A stretch of DNA of 64,000 bases from RYN-230 sp963770535. GTDB lineage: Bacteria > Actinomycetota > Actinomycetes > Streptosporangiales > Streptosporangiaceae. The notes beneath the pieces were generated by a model. It was not told the DNA's origin and did no database searches. It saw only the letters and a list, made by a program, of their open reading frames with translations. Positions 17,091 through 26,311 of this stretch are shown one piece after another. The stretch is taken from assembly GCA_963770535.1 (NCBI GenBank), contig CAVYPZ010000003.1, positions 930,001-994,000 of the forward strand. The letters run 5' to 3'. Made by a program: the position numbers and the translations under genes. How positions within the stretch are numbered: position 1 is the stretch's first letter; each line of letters begins with the position of its first letter.

Positions 17091-17621
17091 GTGGCCGAGT
17101 CCACTGGCACGCAGGAGCTCGCAGAGGGCGCCAGCGTGGAGACGGCGGAAGACGCCGGCGAGCACGTGTCGGAGTACACCACCGAGACGGCAGCGGAAGC
17201 CGGCGAGCGGCAGCCGGCCCGTAAGCCGGTGGTGACGGGCAGCGCGCTCGGCACCGGGCGCCGCAAGGAAGCCATCGCCCGCGTCCGTATCGCCCCCGGG
17301 TCGGGGCAGTGGCGGATCAATGACAGGACGCTGGCCGAGTTCTTCCCGAACAAGGTGCACCAGCAGCTGATCAGCGAGCCGTTCGTGAGCCTCGGCGCGG
17401 AGAACCAGTTCGATGTGATCGCCCGAATCAGCGGCGGCGGCATCACCGGGCAGGCAGGCGCGCTGCGGCTGGGCATCGCCCGGGCGCTGATCCTGGTTGA
17501 CCCGGAGAACCGGACCACGCTGAAGCGGGCTGGTTTCCTGACCCGTGACGCGCGGGTCAAGGAGCGCAAGAAGTACGGCCTGAAGAAGGCGCGCAAGGCG
17601 CCTCAGTACTCCAAGCGTTAA
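17091..17621 (+). CDS. rpsI: 30S ribosomal protein S9
   Basis: S9 is identified by ALGTGRRKEAIARVRIAPGSGQWRINDRTLAEFF, then GGGITGQAGALRLGIARALI and the end KERKKYGLKKARKAPQYSKR, whose last Arg contacts P-site tRNA. The start is GTG 17091 (MAESTGTQEL) behind GAGGAAGGA, giving 176 residues. The first 50 residues are an acidic Glu/Thr/Ala extension typical of actinobacterial S9. Confidence 0.96.
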   Translation: MAESTGTQELAEGASVETAEDAGEHVSEYTTETAAEAGERQPARKPVVTGSALGTGRRKEAIARVRIAPGSGQWRINDRTLAEFFPNKVHQQLISEPFVSLGAENQFDVIARISGGGITGQAGALRLGIARALILVDPENRTTLKRAGFLTRDARVKERKKYGLKKARKAPQYSKR

Positions 17622-17708
17622 CCAGCTGACCTGCGTTCCTGGCTAACCCCCCAGGCAGAGTCTGTTTGGCATACCTCGAATACGAGATGACCGGGGGGCT
17701 GCGAGACC

Positions 17709-19100
17709 ATGGTCCGCTTGTTCGGAACTGACGGTGTCCGCGGAGTGGCCGGCGAGGACCTGACCGGCCAGCTGGCCATGGATGTGGCCCGCGCCGCCGC
17801 TTCTGTCCTGCACAGCACGGGCGCGTTTGCGGAGGCCGAGGAATCCGGCGGCCGCCCGCGGGCGGTCGTGGGCCGCGACCCCCGGGCCTCGGGGGAGTTC
17901 CTCGAGGCGGCGGTCGTGGCCGGGCTGGCCGGGTCGGGTGTGGACGTGCTGCGGCTGGGCGTGATCCCCACGCCCGCAGTGGCCTTCCTGACCCGTGATC
18001 TCGGCGCGGACCTGGGCGTGATGTTGTCCGCCAGCCACAACCCGGCGCCGGACAACGGGATCAAGCTGTTCGGGCGCGGTGGCTTCAAGCTGCCTGACGC
18101 GGTCGAGGACGAGATTGAGGCGCACCTGGGGATGGCGCCCCGCCGGCGGAGCGACCTGGCCGCCGGCTTCGGCCGGGTCACCGACGCCACCACCGAGCCG
18201 GACCGTTATCTCGACCATGTGCTGGCCTCTGTGGCTCACCCGGCCGCCGGGAGCGGCGCGGATGCCCGGCCGCTGGCCGGCCTTACCGTCGTGGTGGACT
18301 GTGCGCACGGCGCCGCCGCCGCGTTCGCCCCTCGGCTGCTGCAGCGGGCCGGGGCCGAGGTCATCGCGATCGGTGTCGAGCCCGACGGGCACAACATCAA
18401 TGCTGGTTGCGGATCGACCCATCTGGAGACCCTCTCGGCGGAGGTGACCAAGCGGGGCGCGGACGCCGGCATCGCGCACGACGGCGATGCGGACCGCTGT
18501 CTCGCGGTCGGTGCGGACGGTGAGGTGATTGACGGGGACCAGATCCTCGCGGTGCTAGCTCTCGCCCTGGCCGGCCGGGGCGAGCTGCCGGGCAACACCG
18601 TGGTGTCCACCGTCATGTCCAACCTGGGCTTCCGCAACGCCATGCAGGACGCCGGGATCACGGTGGTCGAGACCGCGGTGGGGGACCGCTACGTGCTTGA
18701 GGCCATGCGGGACGGCCACTTCGGCCTCGGCGGCGAGCAGTCCGGGCACATCATCATGCTCGAGCACGCCACCACCGGAGACGGCCTGCTCACCGCCCTC
18801 CACCTGCTGGCCACGGCCGCCCGCCAGGCGCTGCCGCTGGCCGACGTCGCGGCGGTGATGACCAGGTACCCGCAGGTTCTCGTCAACGTGCCCGGAGTGG
18901 ACAAGGCCAGGGTCAGCGCATCGCAGGAACTGGCCTCCGTGGTGGCCGCGGCCCGAGCCGAACTGGGCACGTCCGGCCGGGTCCTGGTCCGGCCCAGCGG
19001 CACCGAGCCCGCGGTCCGCGTGATGGTGGAGGCTATCGACATCGAGCAGGCGCGGCAGACCGCGGACCGGCTGGCCGCCGCAGTCCAGGCCGCGGGCTGA
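17709..19100 (+). CDS. glmM: Phosphoglucosamine mutase
   Basis: GlmM converts glucosamine-6-phosphate to glucosamine-1-phosphate for UDP-GlcNAc and peptidoglycan. The 463-residue protein has MVRLFGTDGVRGVAG at the start, the active serine in SASHNP (S109), the magnesium loop HDGDADRCLAV, the sugar loop GGEQSGHI and the phosphate site RPSGTEPAVRVM. ATG 17709 follows a G-rich site. It follows rpsI as in Streptomyces. Confidence 0.97.
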   Translation: MVRLFGTDGVRGVAGEDLTGQLAMDVARAAASVLHSTGAFAEAEESGGRPRAVVGRDPRASGEFLEAAVVAGLAGSGVDVLRLGVIPTPAVAFLTRDLGADLGVMLSASHNPAPDNGIKLFGRGGFKLPDAVEDEIEAHLGMAPRRRSDLAAGFGRVTDATTEPDRYLDHVLASVAHPAAGSGADARPLAGLTVVVDCAHGAAAAFAPRLLQRAGAEVIAIGVEPDGHNINAGCGSTHLETLSAEVTKRGADAGIAHDGDADRCLAVGADGEVIDGDQILAVLALALAGRGELPGNTVVSTVMSNLGFRNAMQDAGITVVETAVGDRYVLEAMRDGHFGLGGEQSGHIIMLEHATTGDGLLTALHLLATAARQALPLADVAAVMTRYPQVLVNVPGVDKARVSASQELASVVAAARAELGTSGRVLVRPSGTEPAVRVMVEAIDIEQARQTADRLAAAVQAAG

Positions 19101-19222
19101 CCCGCCCGCGGCCCGCACCGTCTGCCGCCGCCGCCCACATCCGCCGGCCCGCCGCCGGCCCGCCACCGCCTGACCTGTACCGCCTGCCGGTGCCGGCCAC
19201 CATGGCGTGGCAGGCTGGGCGG

Positions 19223-19573
19223 GTGATCGTTGGCATCGGGGTGGACTTGGTCGACATCGCCCGCTTCGAGGAAGCGCTGCGGCGCACGCCGGCCCTGCTC
19301 CCGCGGTTGTTCGCCGAGAGTGAACGTGACGGGACCTCGCGGTCCCTGGCGGCCAGCTTCGCGGCCAAGGAGGCCGTGGCCAAGGCGCTCGGCGCGCCTC
19401 CCGGGCTCAACTGGACCGACGTGGAGGTGATCCGGGACGCCTCGGGCCGCCCCCAGCTCGAGATCCGTGGCACGGTCGCCCGCGCAGCGAGCCAGCGGGG
19501 CATCCGCCGCTGGCACGTCTCCCTGAGTCATGATGCCGGGATGAGCATCGCGATGGTGGTGGCTGAGGCATGA
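19223..19573 (+). CDS. acpS: Holo-[acyl-carrier-protein] synthase
   Basis: AcpS transfers 4'-phosphopantetheine from CoA to apo-ACP. The core begins IVGIGVDLVDIARFEEAL, has SLAASFAAKEAVAKALG (magnesium/CoA Glu) and ends HVSLSHDAGMSIAMVVAE. The frame is open from ATG 19190, but GTG 19223 matches the family N-terminus, giving 116 residues. The stop overlaps the nnr start (ATGA at 19570-19573), indicating coupling. Confidence 0.94.
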   Translation: MIVGIGVDLVDIARFEEALRRTPALLPRLFAESERDGTSRSLAASFAAKEAVAKALGAPPGLNWTDVEVIRDASGRPQLEIRGTVARAASQRGIRRWHVSLSHDAGMSIAMVVAEA

Positions 19574-21231
19574 GATACGCACACCAGGTGCGGAAGGTCC
19601 GGTCCGCGGAGCAGGCCCTCATGGCGGAGGTGCCGCCAGGCGCGCTGATGCAGCGGGCCGCCGCCGGGCTGGCGTCGGTGAGCGCGGGCCTGGTCGGGAA
19701 GGTGCCAGGGGCGAGAGTCCTGGTCCTGGCGGGCAGCGGGGATAACGGCGGCGACGCGCTCTACGCGGCGGCCCGGCTGGCCCGCAGGGGCGCGGCGGTG
19801 CTGGCGGTCACGGCCGGCCCGCGGGTACATGAGCAGGGCGCGGCCGCGTTGCGCGACGCTGGGGGTCGGCTGGCCAGCCCGGACGACGCCGCGGTTGCGC
19901 CCGCTCTCGGCGCGGCCGACCTGATCCTGGACGGCCTGCTGGGCATCGGCGGGCACGGGGGCCTGCGGGAGCCGCAGGCCTCGCTGGCTGGCCTGGCGGC
20001 GCGATCCCCGGCCGTGGTGGTCGCGGTGGACCTGCCGAGCGGGGTGGACGCGGACACCGGCGTGGTCGAGGGAGCCGCGATCCAGGCCGACGTGACCGTG
20101 ACGTTCGGGACGCTGAAACCCGGGCTTCTGATCGACCCGGGCGCGCGGCACGCCGGGGTAGTCGAGCTGATCGACATCGGCCTCGGCCCGTACCTTGACG
20201 CCCCCGACGCCAGCGCCATGCAGGCCGCGGACGTGGCTGCCCTGCTGCCCCAGCCCTCCGAGGAGTCCGACAAGTACCGCCGGGGCGTGGTCGGGATCGT
20301 CGCGGGCAGCGAGCGGTTCACTGGCGCAGCCGCGCTGGCCGTCGGCGGTGGCATCCGCGGCGGCGCCGGGATGGTCCGGCTGGTGTCCGCGGCCCCGGCG
20401 GTGGCCGTGGTCCGGATGCTCTGGCCTGAGGCGGTGATCACCGTCACCGGCCAGGACATCCCGGCAGGCGAGGATGTCCGCGCGGCAGGACGGGTCCAGG
20501 CCTGGGTGGTCGGGCCCGGCATGGGCACCGATGACGAGGCCCGGGACCGGCTGGCCGCGGTGCTGGCCAGCGACGTGCCGGTGCTGGTCGACGCGGATGG
20601 GCTCACGCTGCTGGCGGCCCACAAGGGACTGCTGGCCCGTGAGGCGCCGACGCTGCTCACCCCGCACGCGGGCGAACTGGGGCGGCTGCTGGGTGTCGCC
20701 CCGGCCGACGTGGAGAGCCGCCGCCTGGAACACGCCACGAAGGCCGCAGCCAGCCTGGGGGCCACGGTCCTGCTCAAAGGGTCCACCACGGTGATCGCCA
20801 CGCCTGACGGCCGTTCAGCGGCCAGCCAGGGCGGGGCCAGCGAGGGCGGGGCCAGGGCGGGCAGCGAGGGCCGTCATGGCGAGGCCGGGTGGGGTGCCGC
20901 GGCACCACTGCGCGTCAACCCGACCGGGACCTCCTGGCTGGCCACCGCGGGGACCGGGGACGTGCTGTCCGGGCTGGCCGGTTCGCTGCTCGCCCAGCGC
21001 CTGGAGGCTGGCGAGGCGGCGGCGGCGGCCGCTTACCTGCATGGGCTCGCAGCCCGGCTGGCTGCCGCCGGGATCGGTGCACGTCCGGTGCCCGCCATCG
21101 AGCCATCCGGGGGCGGGCAAGGTCTCGTCAGCCCGGAAAACTCCGGGCTAGCAGAAGCGCCGATCGGGGCCGCGGACGTCGTCGGCGCTCTGCCCGCCGC
21201 GATCCGGTCGGTCCGCCGCCGGGCCAGCTAG
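19570..21231 (+). CDS. nnr: Bifunctional NAD(P)H-hydrate repair enzyme
   Basis: A 553-residue fusion. The N-terminal YjeF epimerase domain (about residues 1-210) has GSGDNGGDALYAAARLARRG and VVAVDLPSGVDADTG. The C-terminal ADP/ATP-dependent dehydratase domain (about 230-553) has DKYRRGVVGIVAG, LLTPHAGELGRLL and GTGDVLSGLAGSLLAQ. Together they repair damaged NADHX/NADPHX. An unusual Gly/Ala/Ser insert (about residues 416-447) sits between ATPDGR and VNPTGTSWLATAGTGD. ATGA coupling to acpS. Confidence 0.94.
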   Translation: MRYAHQVRKVRSAEQALMAEVPPGALMQRAAAGLASVSAGLVGKVPGARVLVLAGSGDNGGDALYAAARLARRGAAVLAVTAGPRVHEQGAAALRDAGGRLASPDDAAVAPALGAADLILDGLLGIGGHGGLREPQASLAGLAARSPAVVVAVDLPSGVDADTGVVEGAAIQADVTVTFGTLKPGLLIDPGARHAGVVELIDIGLGPYLDAPDASAMQAADVAALLPQPSEESDKYRRGVVGIVAGSERFTGAAALAVGGGIRGGAGMVRLVSAAPAVAVVRMLWPEAVITVTGQDIPAGEDVRAAGRVQAWVVGPGMGTDDEARDRLAAVLASDVPVLVDADGLTLLAAHKGLLAREAPTLLTPHAGELGRLLGVAPADVESRRLEHATKAAASLGATVLLKGSTTVIATPDGRSAASQGGASEGGARAGSEGRHGEAGWGAAAPLRVNPTGTSWLATAGTGDVLSGLAGSLLAQRLEAGEAAAAAAYLHGLAARLAAAGIGARPVPAIEPSGGGQGLVSPENSGLAEAPIGAADVVGALPAAIRSVRRRAS

Positions 21232-21289
21232 CCCAGCCCAGCGGGCCAAGCCCAGCCCGGCCCAGCCCAGCGGGCCAAGCCCAGCCCGC
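21232..21289 (+). repeat. 29-bp tandem repeat between nnr and alr
   Basis: Two near-perfect copies of a 29-nt unit (21232-21260 and 21261-21289), built from CCCAGC and GGGCCAAG blocks, fill the start of the 152-nt nnr-alr gap. Degenerate CCAAGCC(C/G) motifs continue to about 21355. Confidence 0.6.
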
Positions 21290-21383
21290 GGCCAAGCCCG
21301 CCCAGCGCCAGCCGCCCGGCAAGCCCGTCCGGCCAAGCCGCGCCAGGCCCGGCCGGCCCCACGGGCTGGCAAACTGTGAGGCC

Positions 21384-22559
21384 ATGGACGGTCACGCGGA
21401 AGCCCACATCGATCTGGCCGCCGTCGCCCGCAACGTTGAGGCGATGCGCAGGCACGTCGGCGGCACGCAGCTGATGGCGGTCGTCAAGGCCGACGGTTAC
21501 GGCCACGGCATGATCCCCTCGGCGCAGGCGGCCGTGTCCGGCGGCGCGGACTGGCTGGGCGTGGTGCACGAGCACGAGGCGCTGGCCCTGCGCCAGGCCG
21601 GCATCACGACCCGGATTCTCACCCTGCTCGGGGCGCCCGGCGGGGCGCACGAGGCGGCGATCCGCGGCGGCGTCGACCTGACCGTGGACGCGGTGCCGCT
21701 GCTGCATGAGATCGCGGCCGCCGCCGCCCGGGCCGGCCGCCCGGCCCGGGCGCACCTCAAGATCGACACCGGGATGGCCCGGGGTGGCGCCACCCCCGCC
21801 GACTGGCCCGCGCTGGTCGCCGCCGCCCGGGCCGCCGAAGCGGCCGGGACTATCACGATTACCGGGATATGGTCCCACCTGGCCTGCGCGGACATACCGG
21901 GGCATCCTTCCGTGGATGCCCAGCTAGCCAGGTTCACCGAGGCCGTCGCGCTAGCCGAGGCCGAGGGAGCCCGGCCCGAGGTGCGACACCTGGCCAACAC
22001 CGCGGCGGCTCTTCACCTCCCGGGCACATGGTTCGACCTGGTCCGCCCAGGCGGGGCGATCTACGGGCTGGCGACCCTCCCCGGGGGTGCCCCGGACTGG
22101 CTCCGCCCGGCCATGACGGTCCGGACCCGGCTGACCCTGGTCAAGCGGGTCCCCGGGGGTACCGCGGTGTCCTACGGCCACCGATACACCACCCGGGGTG
22201 AGAGCACCCTGGGCCTGATCCCGCTCGGCTACGCAGAGGGCATACCCCGGCATGCCTCGGGTGTCGTCGAGGTCCGGGCCCGCGGCAGGCGCTGGCACCT
22301 CGCCGGCACCGTGTGCATGGACCTGTCCGTCATCGACTTCGCGGACGAGCCCGCCGAAACCGGCGACGAGGTGGTGCTGTTCGGCCCGGGAGACTCCGGC
22401 GAGCCCACGGCCCAGCAATGGGCGGACGCCCTGGGCACGGTCTCCTACGAGGTTGTGACGAACTTTGCCAGCGGAGTACCGCGAACTTACCGTGGAGTAG
22501 CATACGAGGACAGTGAGTCTCCTGGTGCGGGGCTGACAGGCACGGTGACGGGGCCGTAA
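21384..22559 (+). CDS. alr: Alanine racemase
   Basis: Alr is the PLP enzyme that makes D-alanine for peptidoglycan. From ATG 21384 (MDGHAEAHIDLAAVARNVEAM) it is 391 residues, the usual length. The PLP lysine is in MAVVKADGYGHG, the second catalytic tyrosine in GTAVSYGHRYTT, and phosphate-binding residues appear near HLANTAAAL. The frame is open further upstream, but that is repeat-derived sequence. Confidence 0.95.
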   Translation: MDGHAEAHIDLAAVARNVEAMRRHVGGTQLMAVVKADGYGHGMIPSAQAAVSGGADWLGVVHEHEALALRQAGITTRILTLLGAPGGAHEAAIRGGVDLTVDAVPLLHEIAAAAARAGRPARAHLKIDTGMARGGATPADWPALVAAARAAEAAGTITITGIWSHLACADIPGHPSVDAQLARFTEAVALAEAEGARPEVRHLANTAAALHLPGTWFDLVRPGGAIYGLATLPGGAPDWLRPAMTVRTRLTLVKRVPGGTAVSYGHRYTTRGESTLGLIPLGYAEGIPRHASGVVEVRARGRRWHLAGTVCMDLSVIDFADEPAETGDEVVLFGPGDSGEPTAQQWADALGTVSYEVVTNFASGVPRTYRGVAYEDSESPGAGLTGTVTGP

Positions 22560-22617
22560 GCCTGATGCCCTGCCCGCCGGCTGGTTGACGGGCCAGGACG
22601 CGCGGCAGGGAGGTGCG

Positions 22618-23730
22618 ATGGCGACCTGGCGGCGGATCACGGGGGTGGCGGGGCTGGCTGCCGGGGCCGTGGCTGCCGGGGCCGGAGCAGTCGTGGCGGT
22701 CGAGCGGATCGCGATAGGCCGCGTCCAGGTCCTGCGCGGCACCGGGGCGCCGGAGAAGCTGGGCCAGCTGCGCGGGCGGCCGCTCACTGTGCTGACCGAG
22801 GACGGGGTCCCGCTGCACGTCGAGATCGACGAGCCGCCTGCGGCCGGAAATCAGTCCGGGCGCGGTGCGCCGTCCCCGCCGTTGACGATCATCTTCTGCC
22901 ACGGCTACACGCTGAACCAGGACTGCTGGCACTTCCAGCGGGCGGCTCTGGGCCAGCACCGGCTCGTGTTCTGGGACCAGCGCGACCACGGCCGGTCCGG
23001 GCGCTCAGCCACCGGGGCGGCGAGTATCGAGCGGCTCGGCGCCGATCTGGACCTGGTCATCAGGGCGGTTGCGCCGGATGACATGCCGGTGGTGCTGGTT
23101 GGCCACTCCATGGGCGGCATGACCATCATGGCGCTGGCCGGCCAGCACCCCGAGCTCTTCGGCACCAAGGTCACGGGGGTGGCCTTCGTCTCCACGGCGG
23201 CCAGCGGCCTGTCGGCGGGCAGCCCCTGGATGCCTTCGCCGATCAGGCCGGTGCTCACCCGGGCTCTCCCCGTGGTGCTGCGCGGGGCTGCCACAGGCTA
23301 CCGGGCCATGCTGGTGGAACGGAGCCGCCGGGTAGCCGGTGACCTGTCCTTCCTCAGCACGCGTTTCGTCGGCTTCGGTGACCCCCATGTGCATCCCGCG
23401 GTGGTGGACTTCCTGGAGCAGATGATCAGGTCAACCCCGATCGAGGTGGTCGCCGCGTTCGGCGAGGCCCTGTACGCGGTGGACATGCGCGGCAACCTCC
23501 CCATCCTGGGACGGGTACCCGTGATCACGCTGACCGGGGACAAGGACCGCCTGATCTCGCCCGCCCTGGGCCTGGAACTGGCCGAGGCGATTCCCAGCGC
23601 GGAACTGGTGTGGGTACCCGGCACGGGTCACGCCCTTATCCTGGAGGCTCCCGAGGTGGTCAATGAGGCGATCACCGGCCTGATCGGGAGGGTGGACGCG
23701 GGCCCGGCGGCGCGCGAGCGCTCCGCGTGA
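22618..23730 (+). CDS. Membrane-anchored alpha/beta hydrolase
   Basis: From ATG 22618 (after GGGAGGTG) this is 370 residues. An N-terminal hydrophobic helix (VAGLAAGAVAAGAGAVVAVERIAI) likely anchors or exports it. The hydrolase fold has an oxyanion HGYTLNQ segment, the nucleophile elbow GHSMGGM, an Asp in LTGDKDRLISP and a His in PGTGHALILEAPE. The substrate is unknown. Its place between alr and tsaE is shared with Streptomyces and Mycobacterium. The stop overlaps the tsaE GTG. Confidence 0.88.
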   Translation: MATWRRITGVAGLAAGAVAAGAGAVVAVERIAIGRVQVLRGTGAPEKLGQLRGRPLTVLTEDGVPLHVEIDEPPAAGNQSGRGAPSPPLTIIFCHGYTLNQDCWHFQRAALGQHRLVFWDQRDHGRSGRSATGAASIERLGADLDLVIRAVAPDDMPVVLVGHSMGGMTIMALAGQHPELFGTKVTGVAFVSTAASGLSAGSPWMPSPIRPVLTRALPVVLRGAATGYRAMLVERSRRVAGDLSFLSTRFVGFGDPHVHPAVVDFLEQMIRSTPIEVVAAFGEALYAVDMRGNLPILGRVPVITLTGDKDRLISPALGLELAEAIPSAELVWVPGTGHALILEAPEVVNEAITGLIGRVDAGPAARERSA

Positions 23731-24302
23731 CGGCAGTGTCGAGGCCCGGCGTACCGGGCCGCCAGGTGGAGAGCAGGTGCTGCTGCGTGGGGTCGGGCCA
23801 GGGCTGGGCCAGCGGGCTGGCCGATCGTATCCCGGTGGCCACCGGGGATGACATGCGGACGCTGGGCCGGCGGATCGCGGGCCTGCTCCGGGCCGGTGAC
23901 CTGGTCGTGCTCACCGGGCCGCTCGGGGCGGGGAAGACCACCCTGGTGCAGGGCATCGGGGAGGGACTTGACATCCGCGGGCCGGTGACCTCCCCGACGT
24001 TCGTCATAGCCCGGGTACATGCGCCGCTGGGCGCCGGCCCTGGCCTGGTGCACGTGGACGCCTACCGGCTGGGCAGCGTGGCGGAAGTGGATGACCTGGA
24101 CCTGGACGCGTCCCTGGAGGACTGCGTGACGGTGGTGGAGTGGGGCGAGGGGCTGGTCGAGGAGCTCGCAGCCGACCGCCTGGAGGTCACCATTTCGATG
24201 CCACCGGCCGGCGAGTCCGGCGAGATGCGGTGGGTGACTCTGGCCGGTATCGGGGAGCGGTGGGCATCCGCCGCGGATCCGCGCGTTGTGCCCTACGCGT
24301 GA
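23727..24302 (+). CDS. tsaE: tRNA t6A synthesis ATPase TsaE
   Basis: TsaE is the ATPase that, with TsaB and TsaD, makes t6A37 in ANN-decoding tRNAs. The Walker A is GPLGAGKTTLVQGIG, followed by VTSPTFVIARVH, VHVDAYRLGS and EWGEGLVEEL, all family motifs. The GTG start overlaps the hydrolase stop (GTGA), adding an unusual Cys-containing N-terminus of about 35 residues before the core; a later start is possible. tsaB and tsaD are close downstream. Confidence 0.93.
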   Translation: MTAVSRPGVPGRQVESRCCCVGSGQGWASGLADRIPVATGDDMRTLGRRIAGLLRAGDLVVLTGPLGAGKTTLVQGIGEGLDIRGPVTSPTFVIARVHAPLGAGPGLVHVDAYRLGSVAEVDDLDLDASLEDCVTVVEWGEGLVEELAADRLEVTISMPPAGESGEMRWVTLAGIGERWASAADPRVVPYA

Positions 24303-24429
24303 CACCCAAGGCCATATAGTTTCCGACTGTCCCCGCATTGCTGACATCCGCAGCTGCTGAACGTGCTGCCGTCCGCTAATGCGTCTCGCGCCGTTCTGCA
24401 CGGTCTGATCCCTTTCCCGGAGGCGCGCC

Positions 24430-25551
24430 GTGGCTCAGGAGGGGCCCCGTAACCCCCGCTCTGGTCGTCTGTCCCCACGCGGCGACCGGCAGTGGGGCGA
24501 TGACCGCTACCACGATGACGATGAGGAGCTTCCGCCCTGGGCGGGGCTCGCCATCGATCCACGCTGGGCGGAGGGCTCGGACCGCGGGAAGCGGCGCACC
24601 ACAGCCCGCCCGGACACTGGCCGCGGAGCGCCCGCAGCGAACGGTGCGCATGGGCGGCATGGCGCCCCTGTCCGGTACGACGAGGCGCCCGGCCGCGGTG
24701 CACGCGGCCGGCGAGTCCGGGTCGGCGAGCCCGGGTTCGACGAGGAGCCCGGGTACGGCGAGCCTGGGTACGACGAGCCAGCCAGCCGCGACCCGCGGCC
24801 GGGGTACCCGGAGGAGCCGGGCGGGGCTGCCCCGCCGGCGCGGCCGCGGGGCCGTCAGGCCGCGGCCCGGGCCCGCCGCAACCGCCGCTCGATTTACCTC
24901 TGGGGCGGCGTGCTCGGCGTGGCCGTGCTCATCGGCGTCGGCGTGTGGCTGCTGATCAGCGGGGGCGGCAAGCCCGCCAGTGTCCCCAATCCCCTGGTGA
25001 CGACGTTCCAGGCCGGTGAGTTCAGGAGTGTCCCGAACGCGTGCACCGCGGTCACCGCCAGCACGCTCGGCCAGTACCTGCCCGGGAAGCGGATCGTCGC
25101 CTCGCCGAGCTCGCTGGACGGCGGCGAGGCGAGCCTGTGCAGCTGGACACTGGACCACCCGCCGGTCTACCGGCTCCTCAACGTCCAGGTACAGGCATAC
25201 ACCCCCAATGGCCTGGCCAGCGGGGACGGCAGCGCGACGTTCGCGGCGATGGACGGATACTCGTCCGCGCTGCAGCAGAAGACCAGCCCCCCCAAGGCCA
25301 CCCGCCTGCCCAAGGCCGCGATCACGCCGATTGCGGGGCTGGGCACCAAGGCGTTCTCCGCGCTGCAGGTCACCCGGGAGGCGGGGATCAGGACGGACCT
25401 GATGACGGTGGTGGTCCGGGACCACAACGTCCTGGTCACAGCGGTGCTGCAGGGCAACAGCGGCCGGGGCGGCTACGGGCCGGTTTCCCCGTCCCAGCTC
25501 CGGGCCGGGGCGATCGCCGCAGCCCGTGACGTGATCGCCCAGCTGAAGTGA
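24430..25551 (+). CDS. Single-pass membrane protein with extracellular DUF3558-like domain
   Basis: Starts at GTG 24430 behind CGGAGG. Residues 1-155 are charged and disordered, with EPGYGEPGYDEP-style repeats and a basic patch. A membrane helix (LWGGVLGVAVLIGVGVWLLISGG) follows. The outer domain (about 180-373) has NACTAVTASTLGQYLPG and ASLCSWTL, a Cys pair with a C...L...CxW pattern reminiscent of DUF3558 lipoproteins. That assignment is an inference. It interrupts tsaE and tsaB and has the same layout as the minus-strand protein near 15 kb. Confidence 0.78.
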   Translation: MAQEGPRNPRSGRLSPRGDRQWGDDRYHDDDEELPPWAGLAIDPRWAEGSDRGKRRTTARPDTGRGAPAANGAHGRHGAPVRYDEAPGRGARGRRVRVGEPGFDEEPGYGEPGYDEPASRDPRPGYPEEPGGAAPPARPRGRQAAARARRNRRSIYLWGGVLGVAVLIGVGVWLLISGGGKPASVPNPLVTTFQAGEFRSVPNACTAVTASTLGQYLPGKRIVASPSSLDGGEASLCSWTLDHPPVYRLLNVQVQAYTPNGLASGDGSATFAAMDGYSSALQQKTSPPKATRLPKAAITPIAGLGTKAFSALQVTREAGIRTDLMTVVVRDHNVLVTAVLQGNSGRGGYGPVSPSQLRAGAIAAARDVIAQLK

Positions 25552-25615
25552 CCCGCCCGGCGGCCAGCATGCGGCCGTCCCGTCTCGTGTGCCTGTTCAA
25601 CTAGGCTTGGCGCCC

Positions 25616-26311
25616 GTGCTGCTGCTCGCGTTCGACACCGCGACGCCAGCCGTGACGGTAGCCCTCTATGACGGGACGCACGTGCTGGCCGAGACGACGA
25701 CGGTCGACGCGCGCCGCCACGGTGAGCTGCTGGCATCCTCCATCGATGCCGTGCTGACCGAGGCCGGCGCGGGCCGGCTGGACATCACCGCCGTGGCCGC
25801 AGGAACCGGCCCCGGCCCGTACACCGGGCTGCGCGCGGGACTGGTCACCGCCCGGGTGCTGGGCAGTGCCCTGGGCGTCCCCGTGTACGGGGTGTGCACG
25901 CTGGACGTGATCGCCGCCGACGCGGCAGCGGCCGCGGAGGGCCGTGAGTTCATCGTGGCCACTGACGCCCGCCGGCGCGAGGTGTACTGGGCCCGCTACG
26001 ACGCCTCGGGCCGCCGTCTGGACGGCCCGGGAGTCGGCATCCCCGCCGACGTGGCGGGCCTGGCCACCGCCGAGACCGCCCAGACCGCCCAGACCGCCGT
26101 GGGTGCTCTGGCCGCGGGCGCGGGCACGGTGCTCTACCCCGGCGTCCTGGGTGAGCCGATCGGGCCGTCCTATCCGGCCGCGGGCACGCTGGCCCGGCTC
26201 GTGGCCCAGCAGCTTGCCACGGGTGTTCCCGCTACCGGGGCCGAGCCGATCTACCTGCGGCGGCCGGATGCCCGGGTCCCCGGGCCGCCGAAGCGGGTGA
26301 CGGTCCCGTGA
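25616..26311 (+). CDS. tsaB: tRNA t6A synthesis protein TsaB
   Basis: TsaB is the ASKHA-fold partner of TsaD in t6A synthesis. It has LLLAFDTATPAVTVALYDG, VAAGTGPGPYTGLRAGLVTARVLG and ATDARRREVYWARY. GTG 25616 gives 231 residues and the conserved N-terminus; GTG 25589 would add nine residues. A TAGGCT -10-like hexamer ends 8 nt before GTG 25616, so the mRNA may be leaderless. The stop overlaps the rimI start (GTGA). Confidence 0.92.
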   Translation: MLLLAFDTATPAVTVALYDGTHVLAETTTVDARRHGELLASSIDAVLTEAGAGRLDITAVAAGTGPGPYTGLRAGLVTARVLGSALGVPVYGVCTLDVIAADAAAAAEGREFIVATDARRREVYWARYDASGRRLDGPGVGIPADVAGLATAETAQTAQTAVGALAAGAGTVLYPGVLGEPIGPSYPAAGTLARLVAQQLATGVPATGAEPIYLRRPDARVPGPPKRVTVP

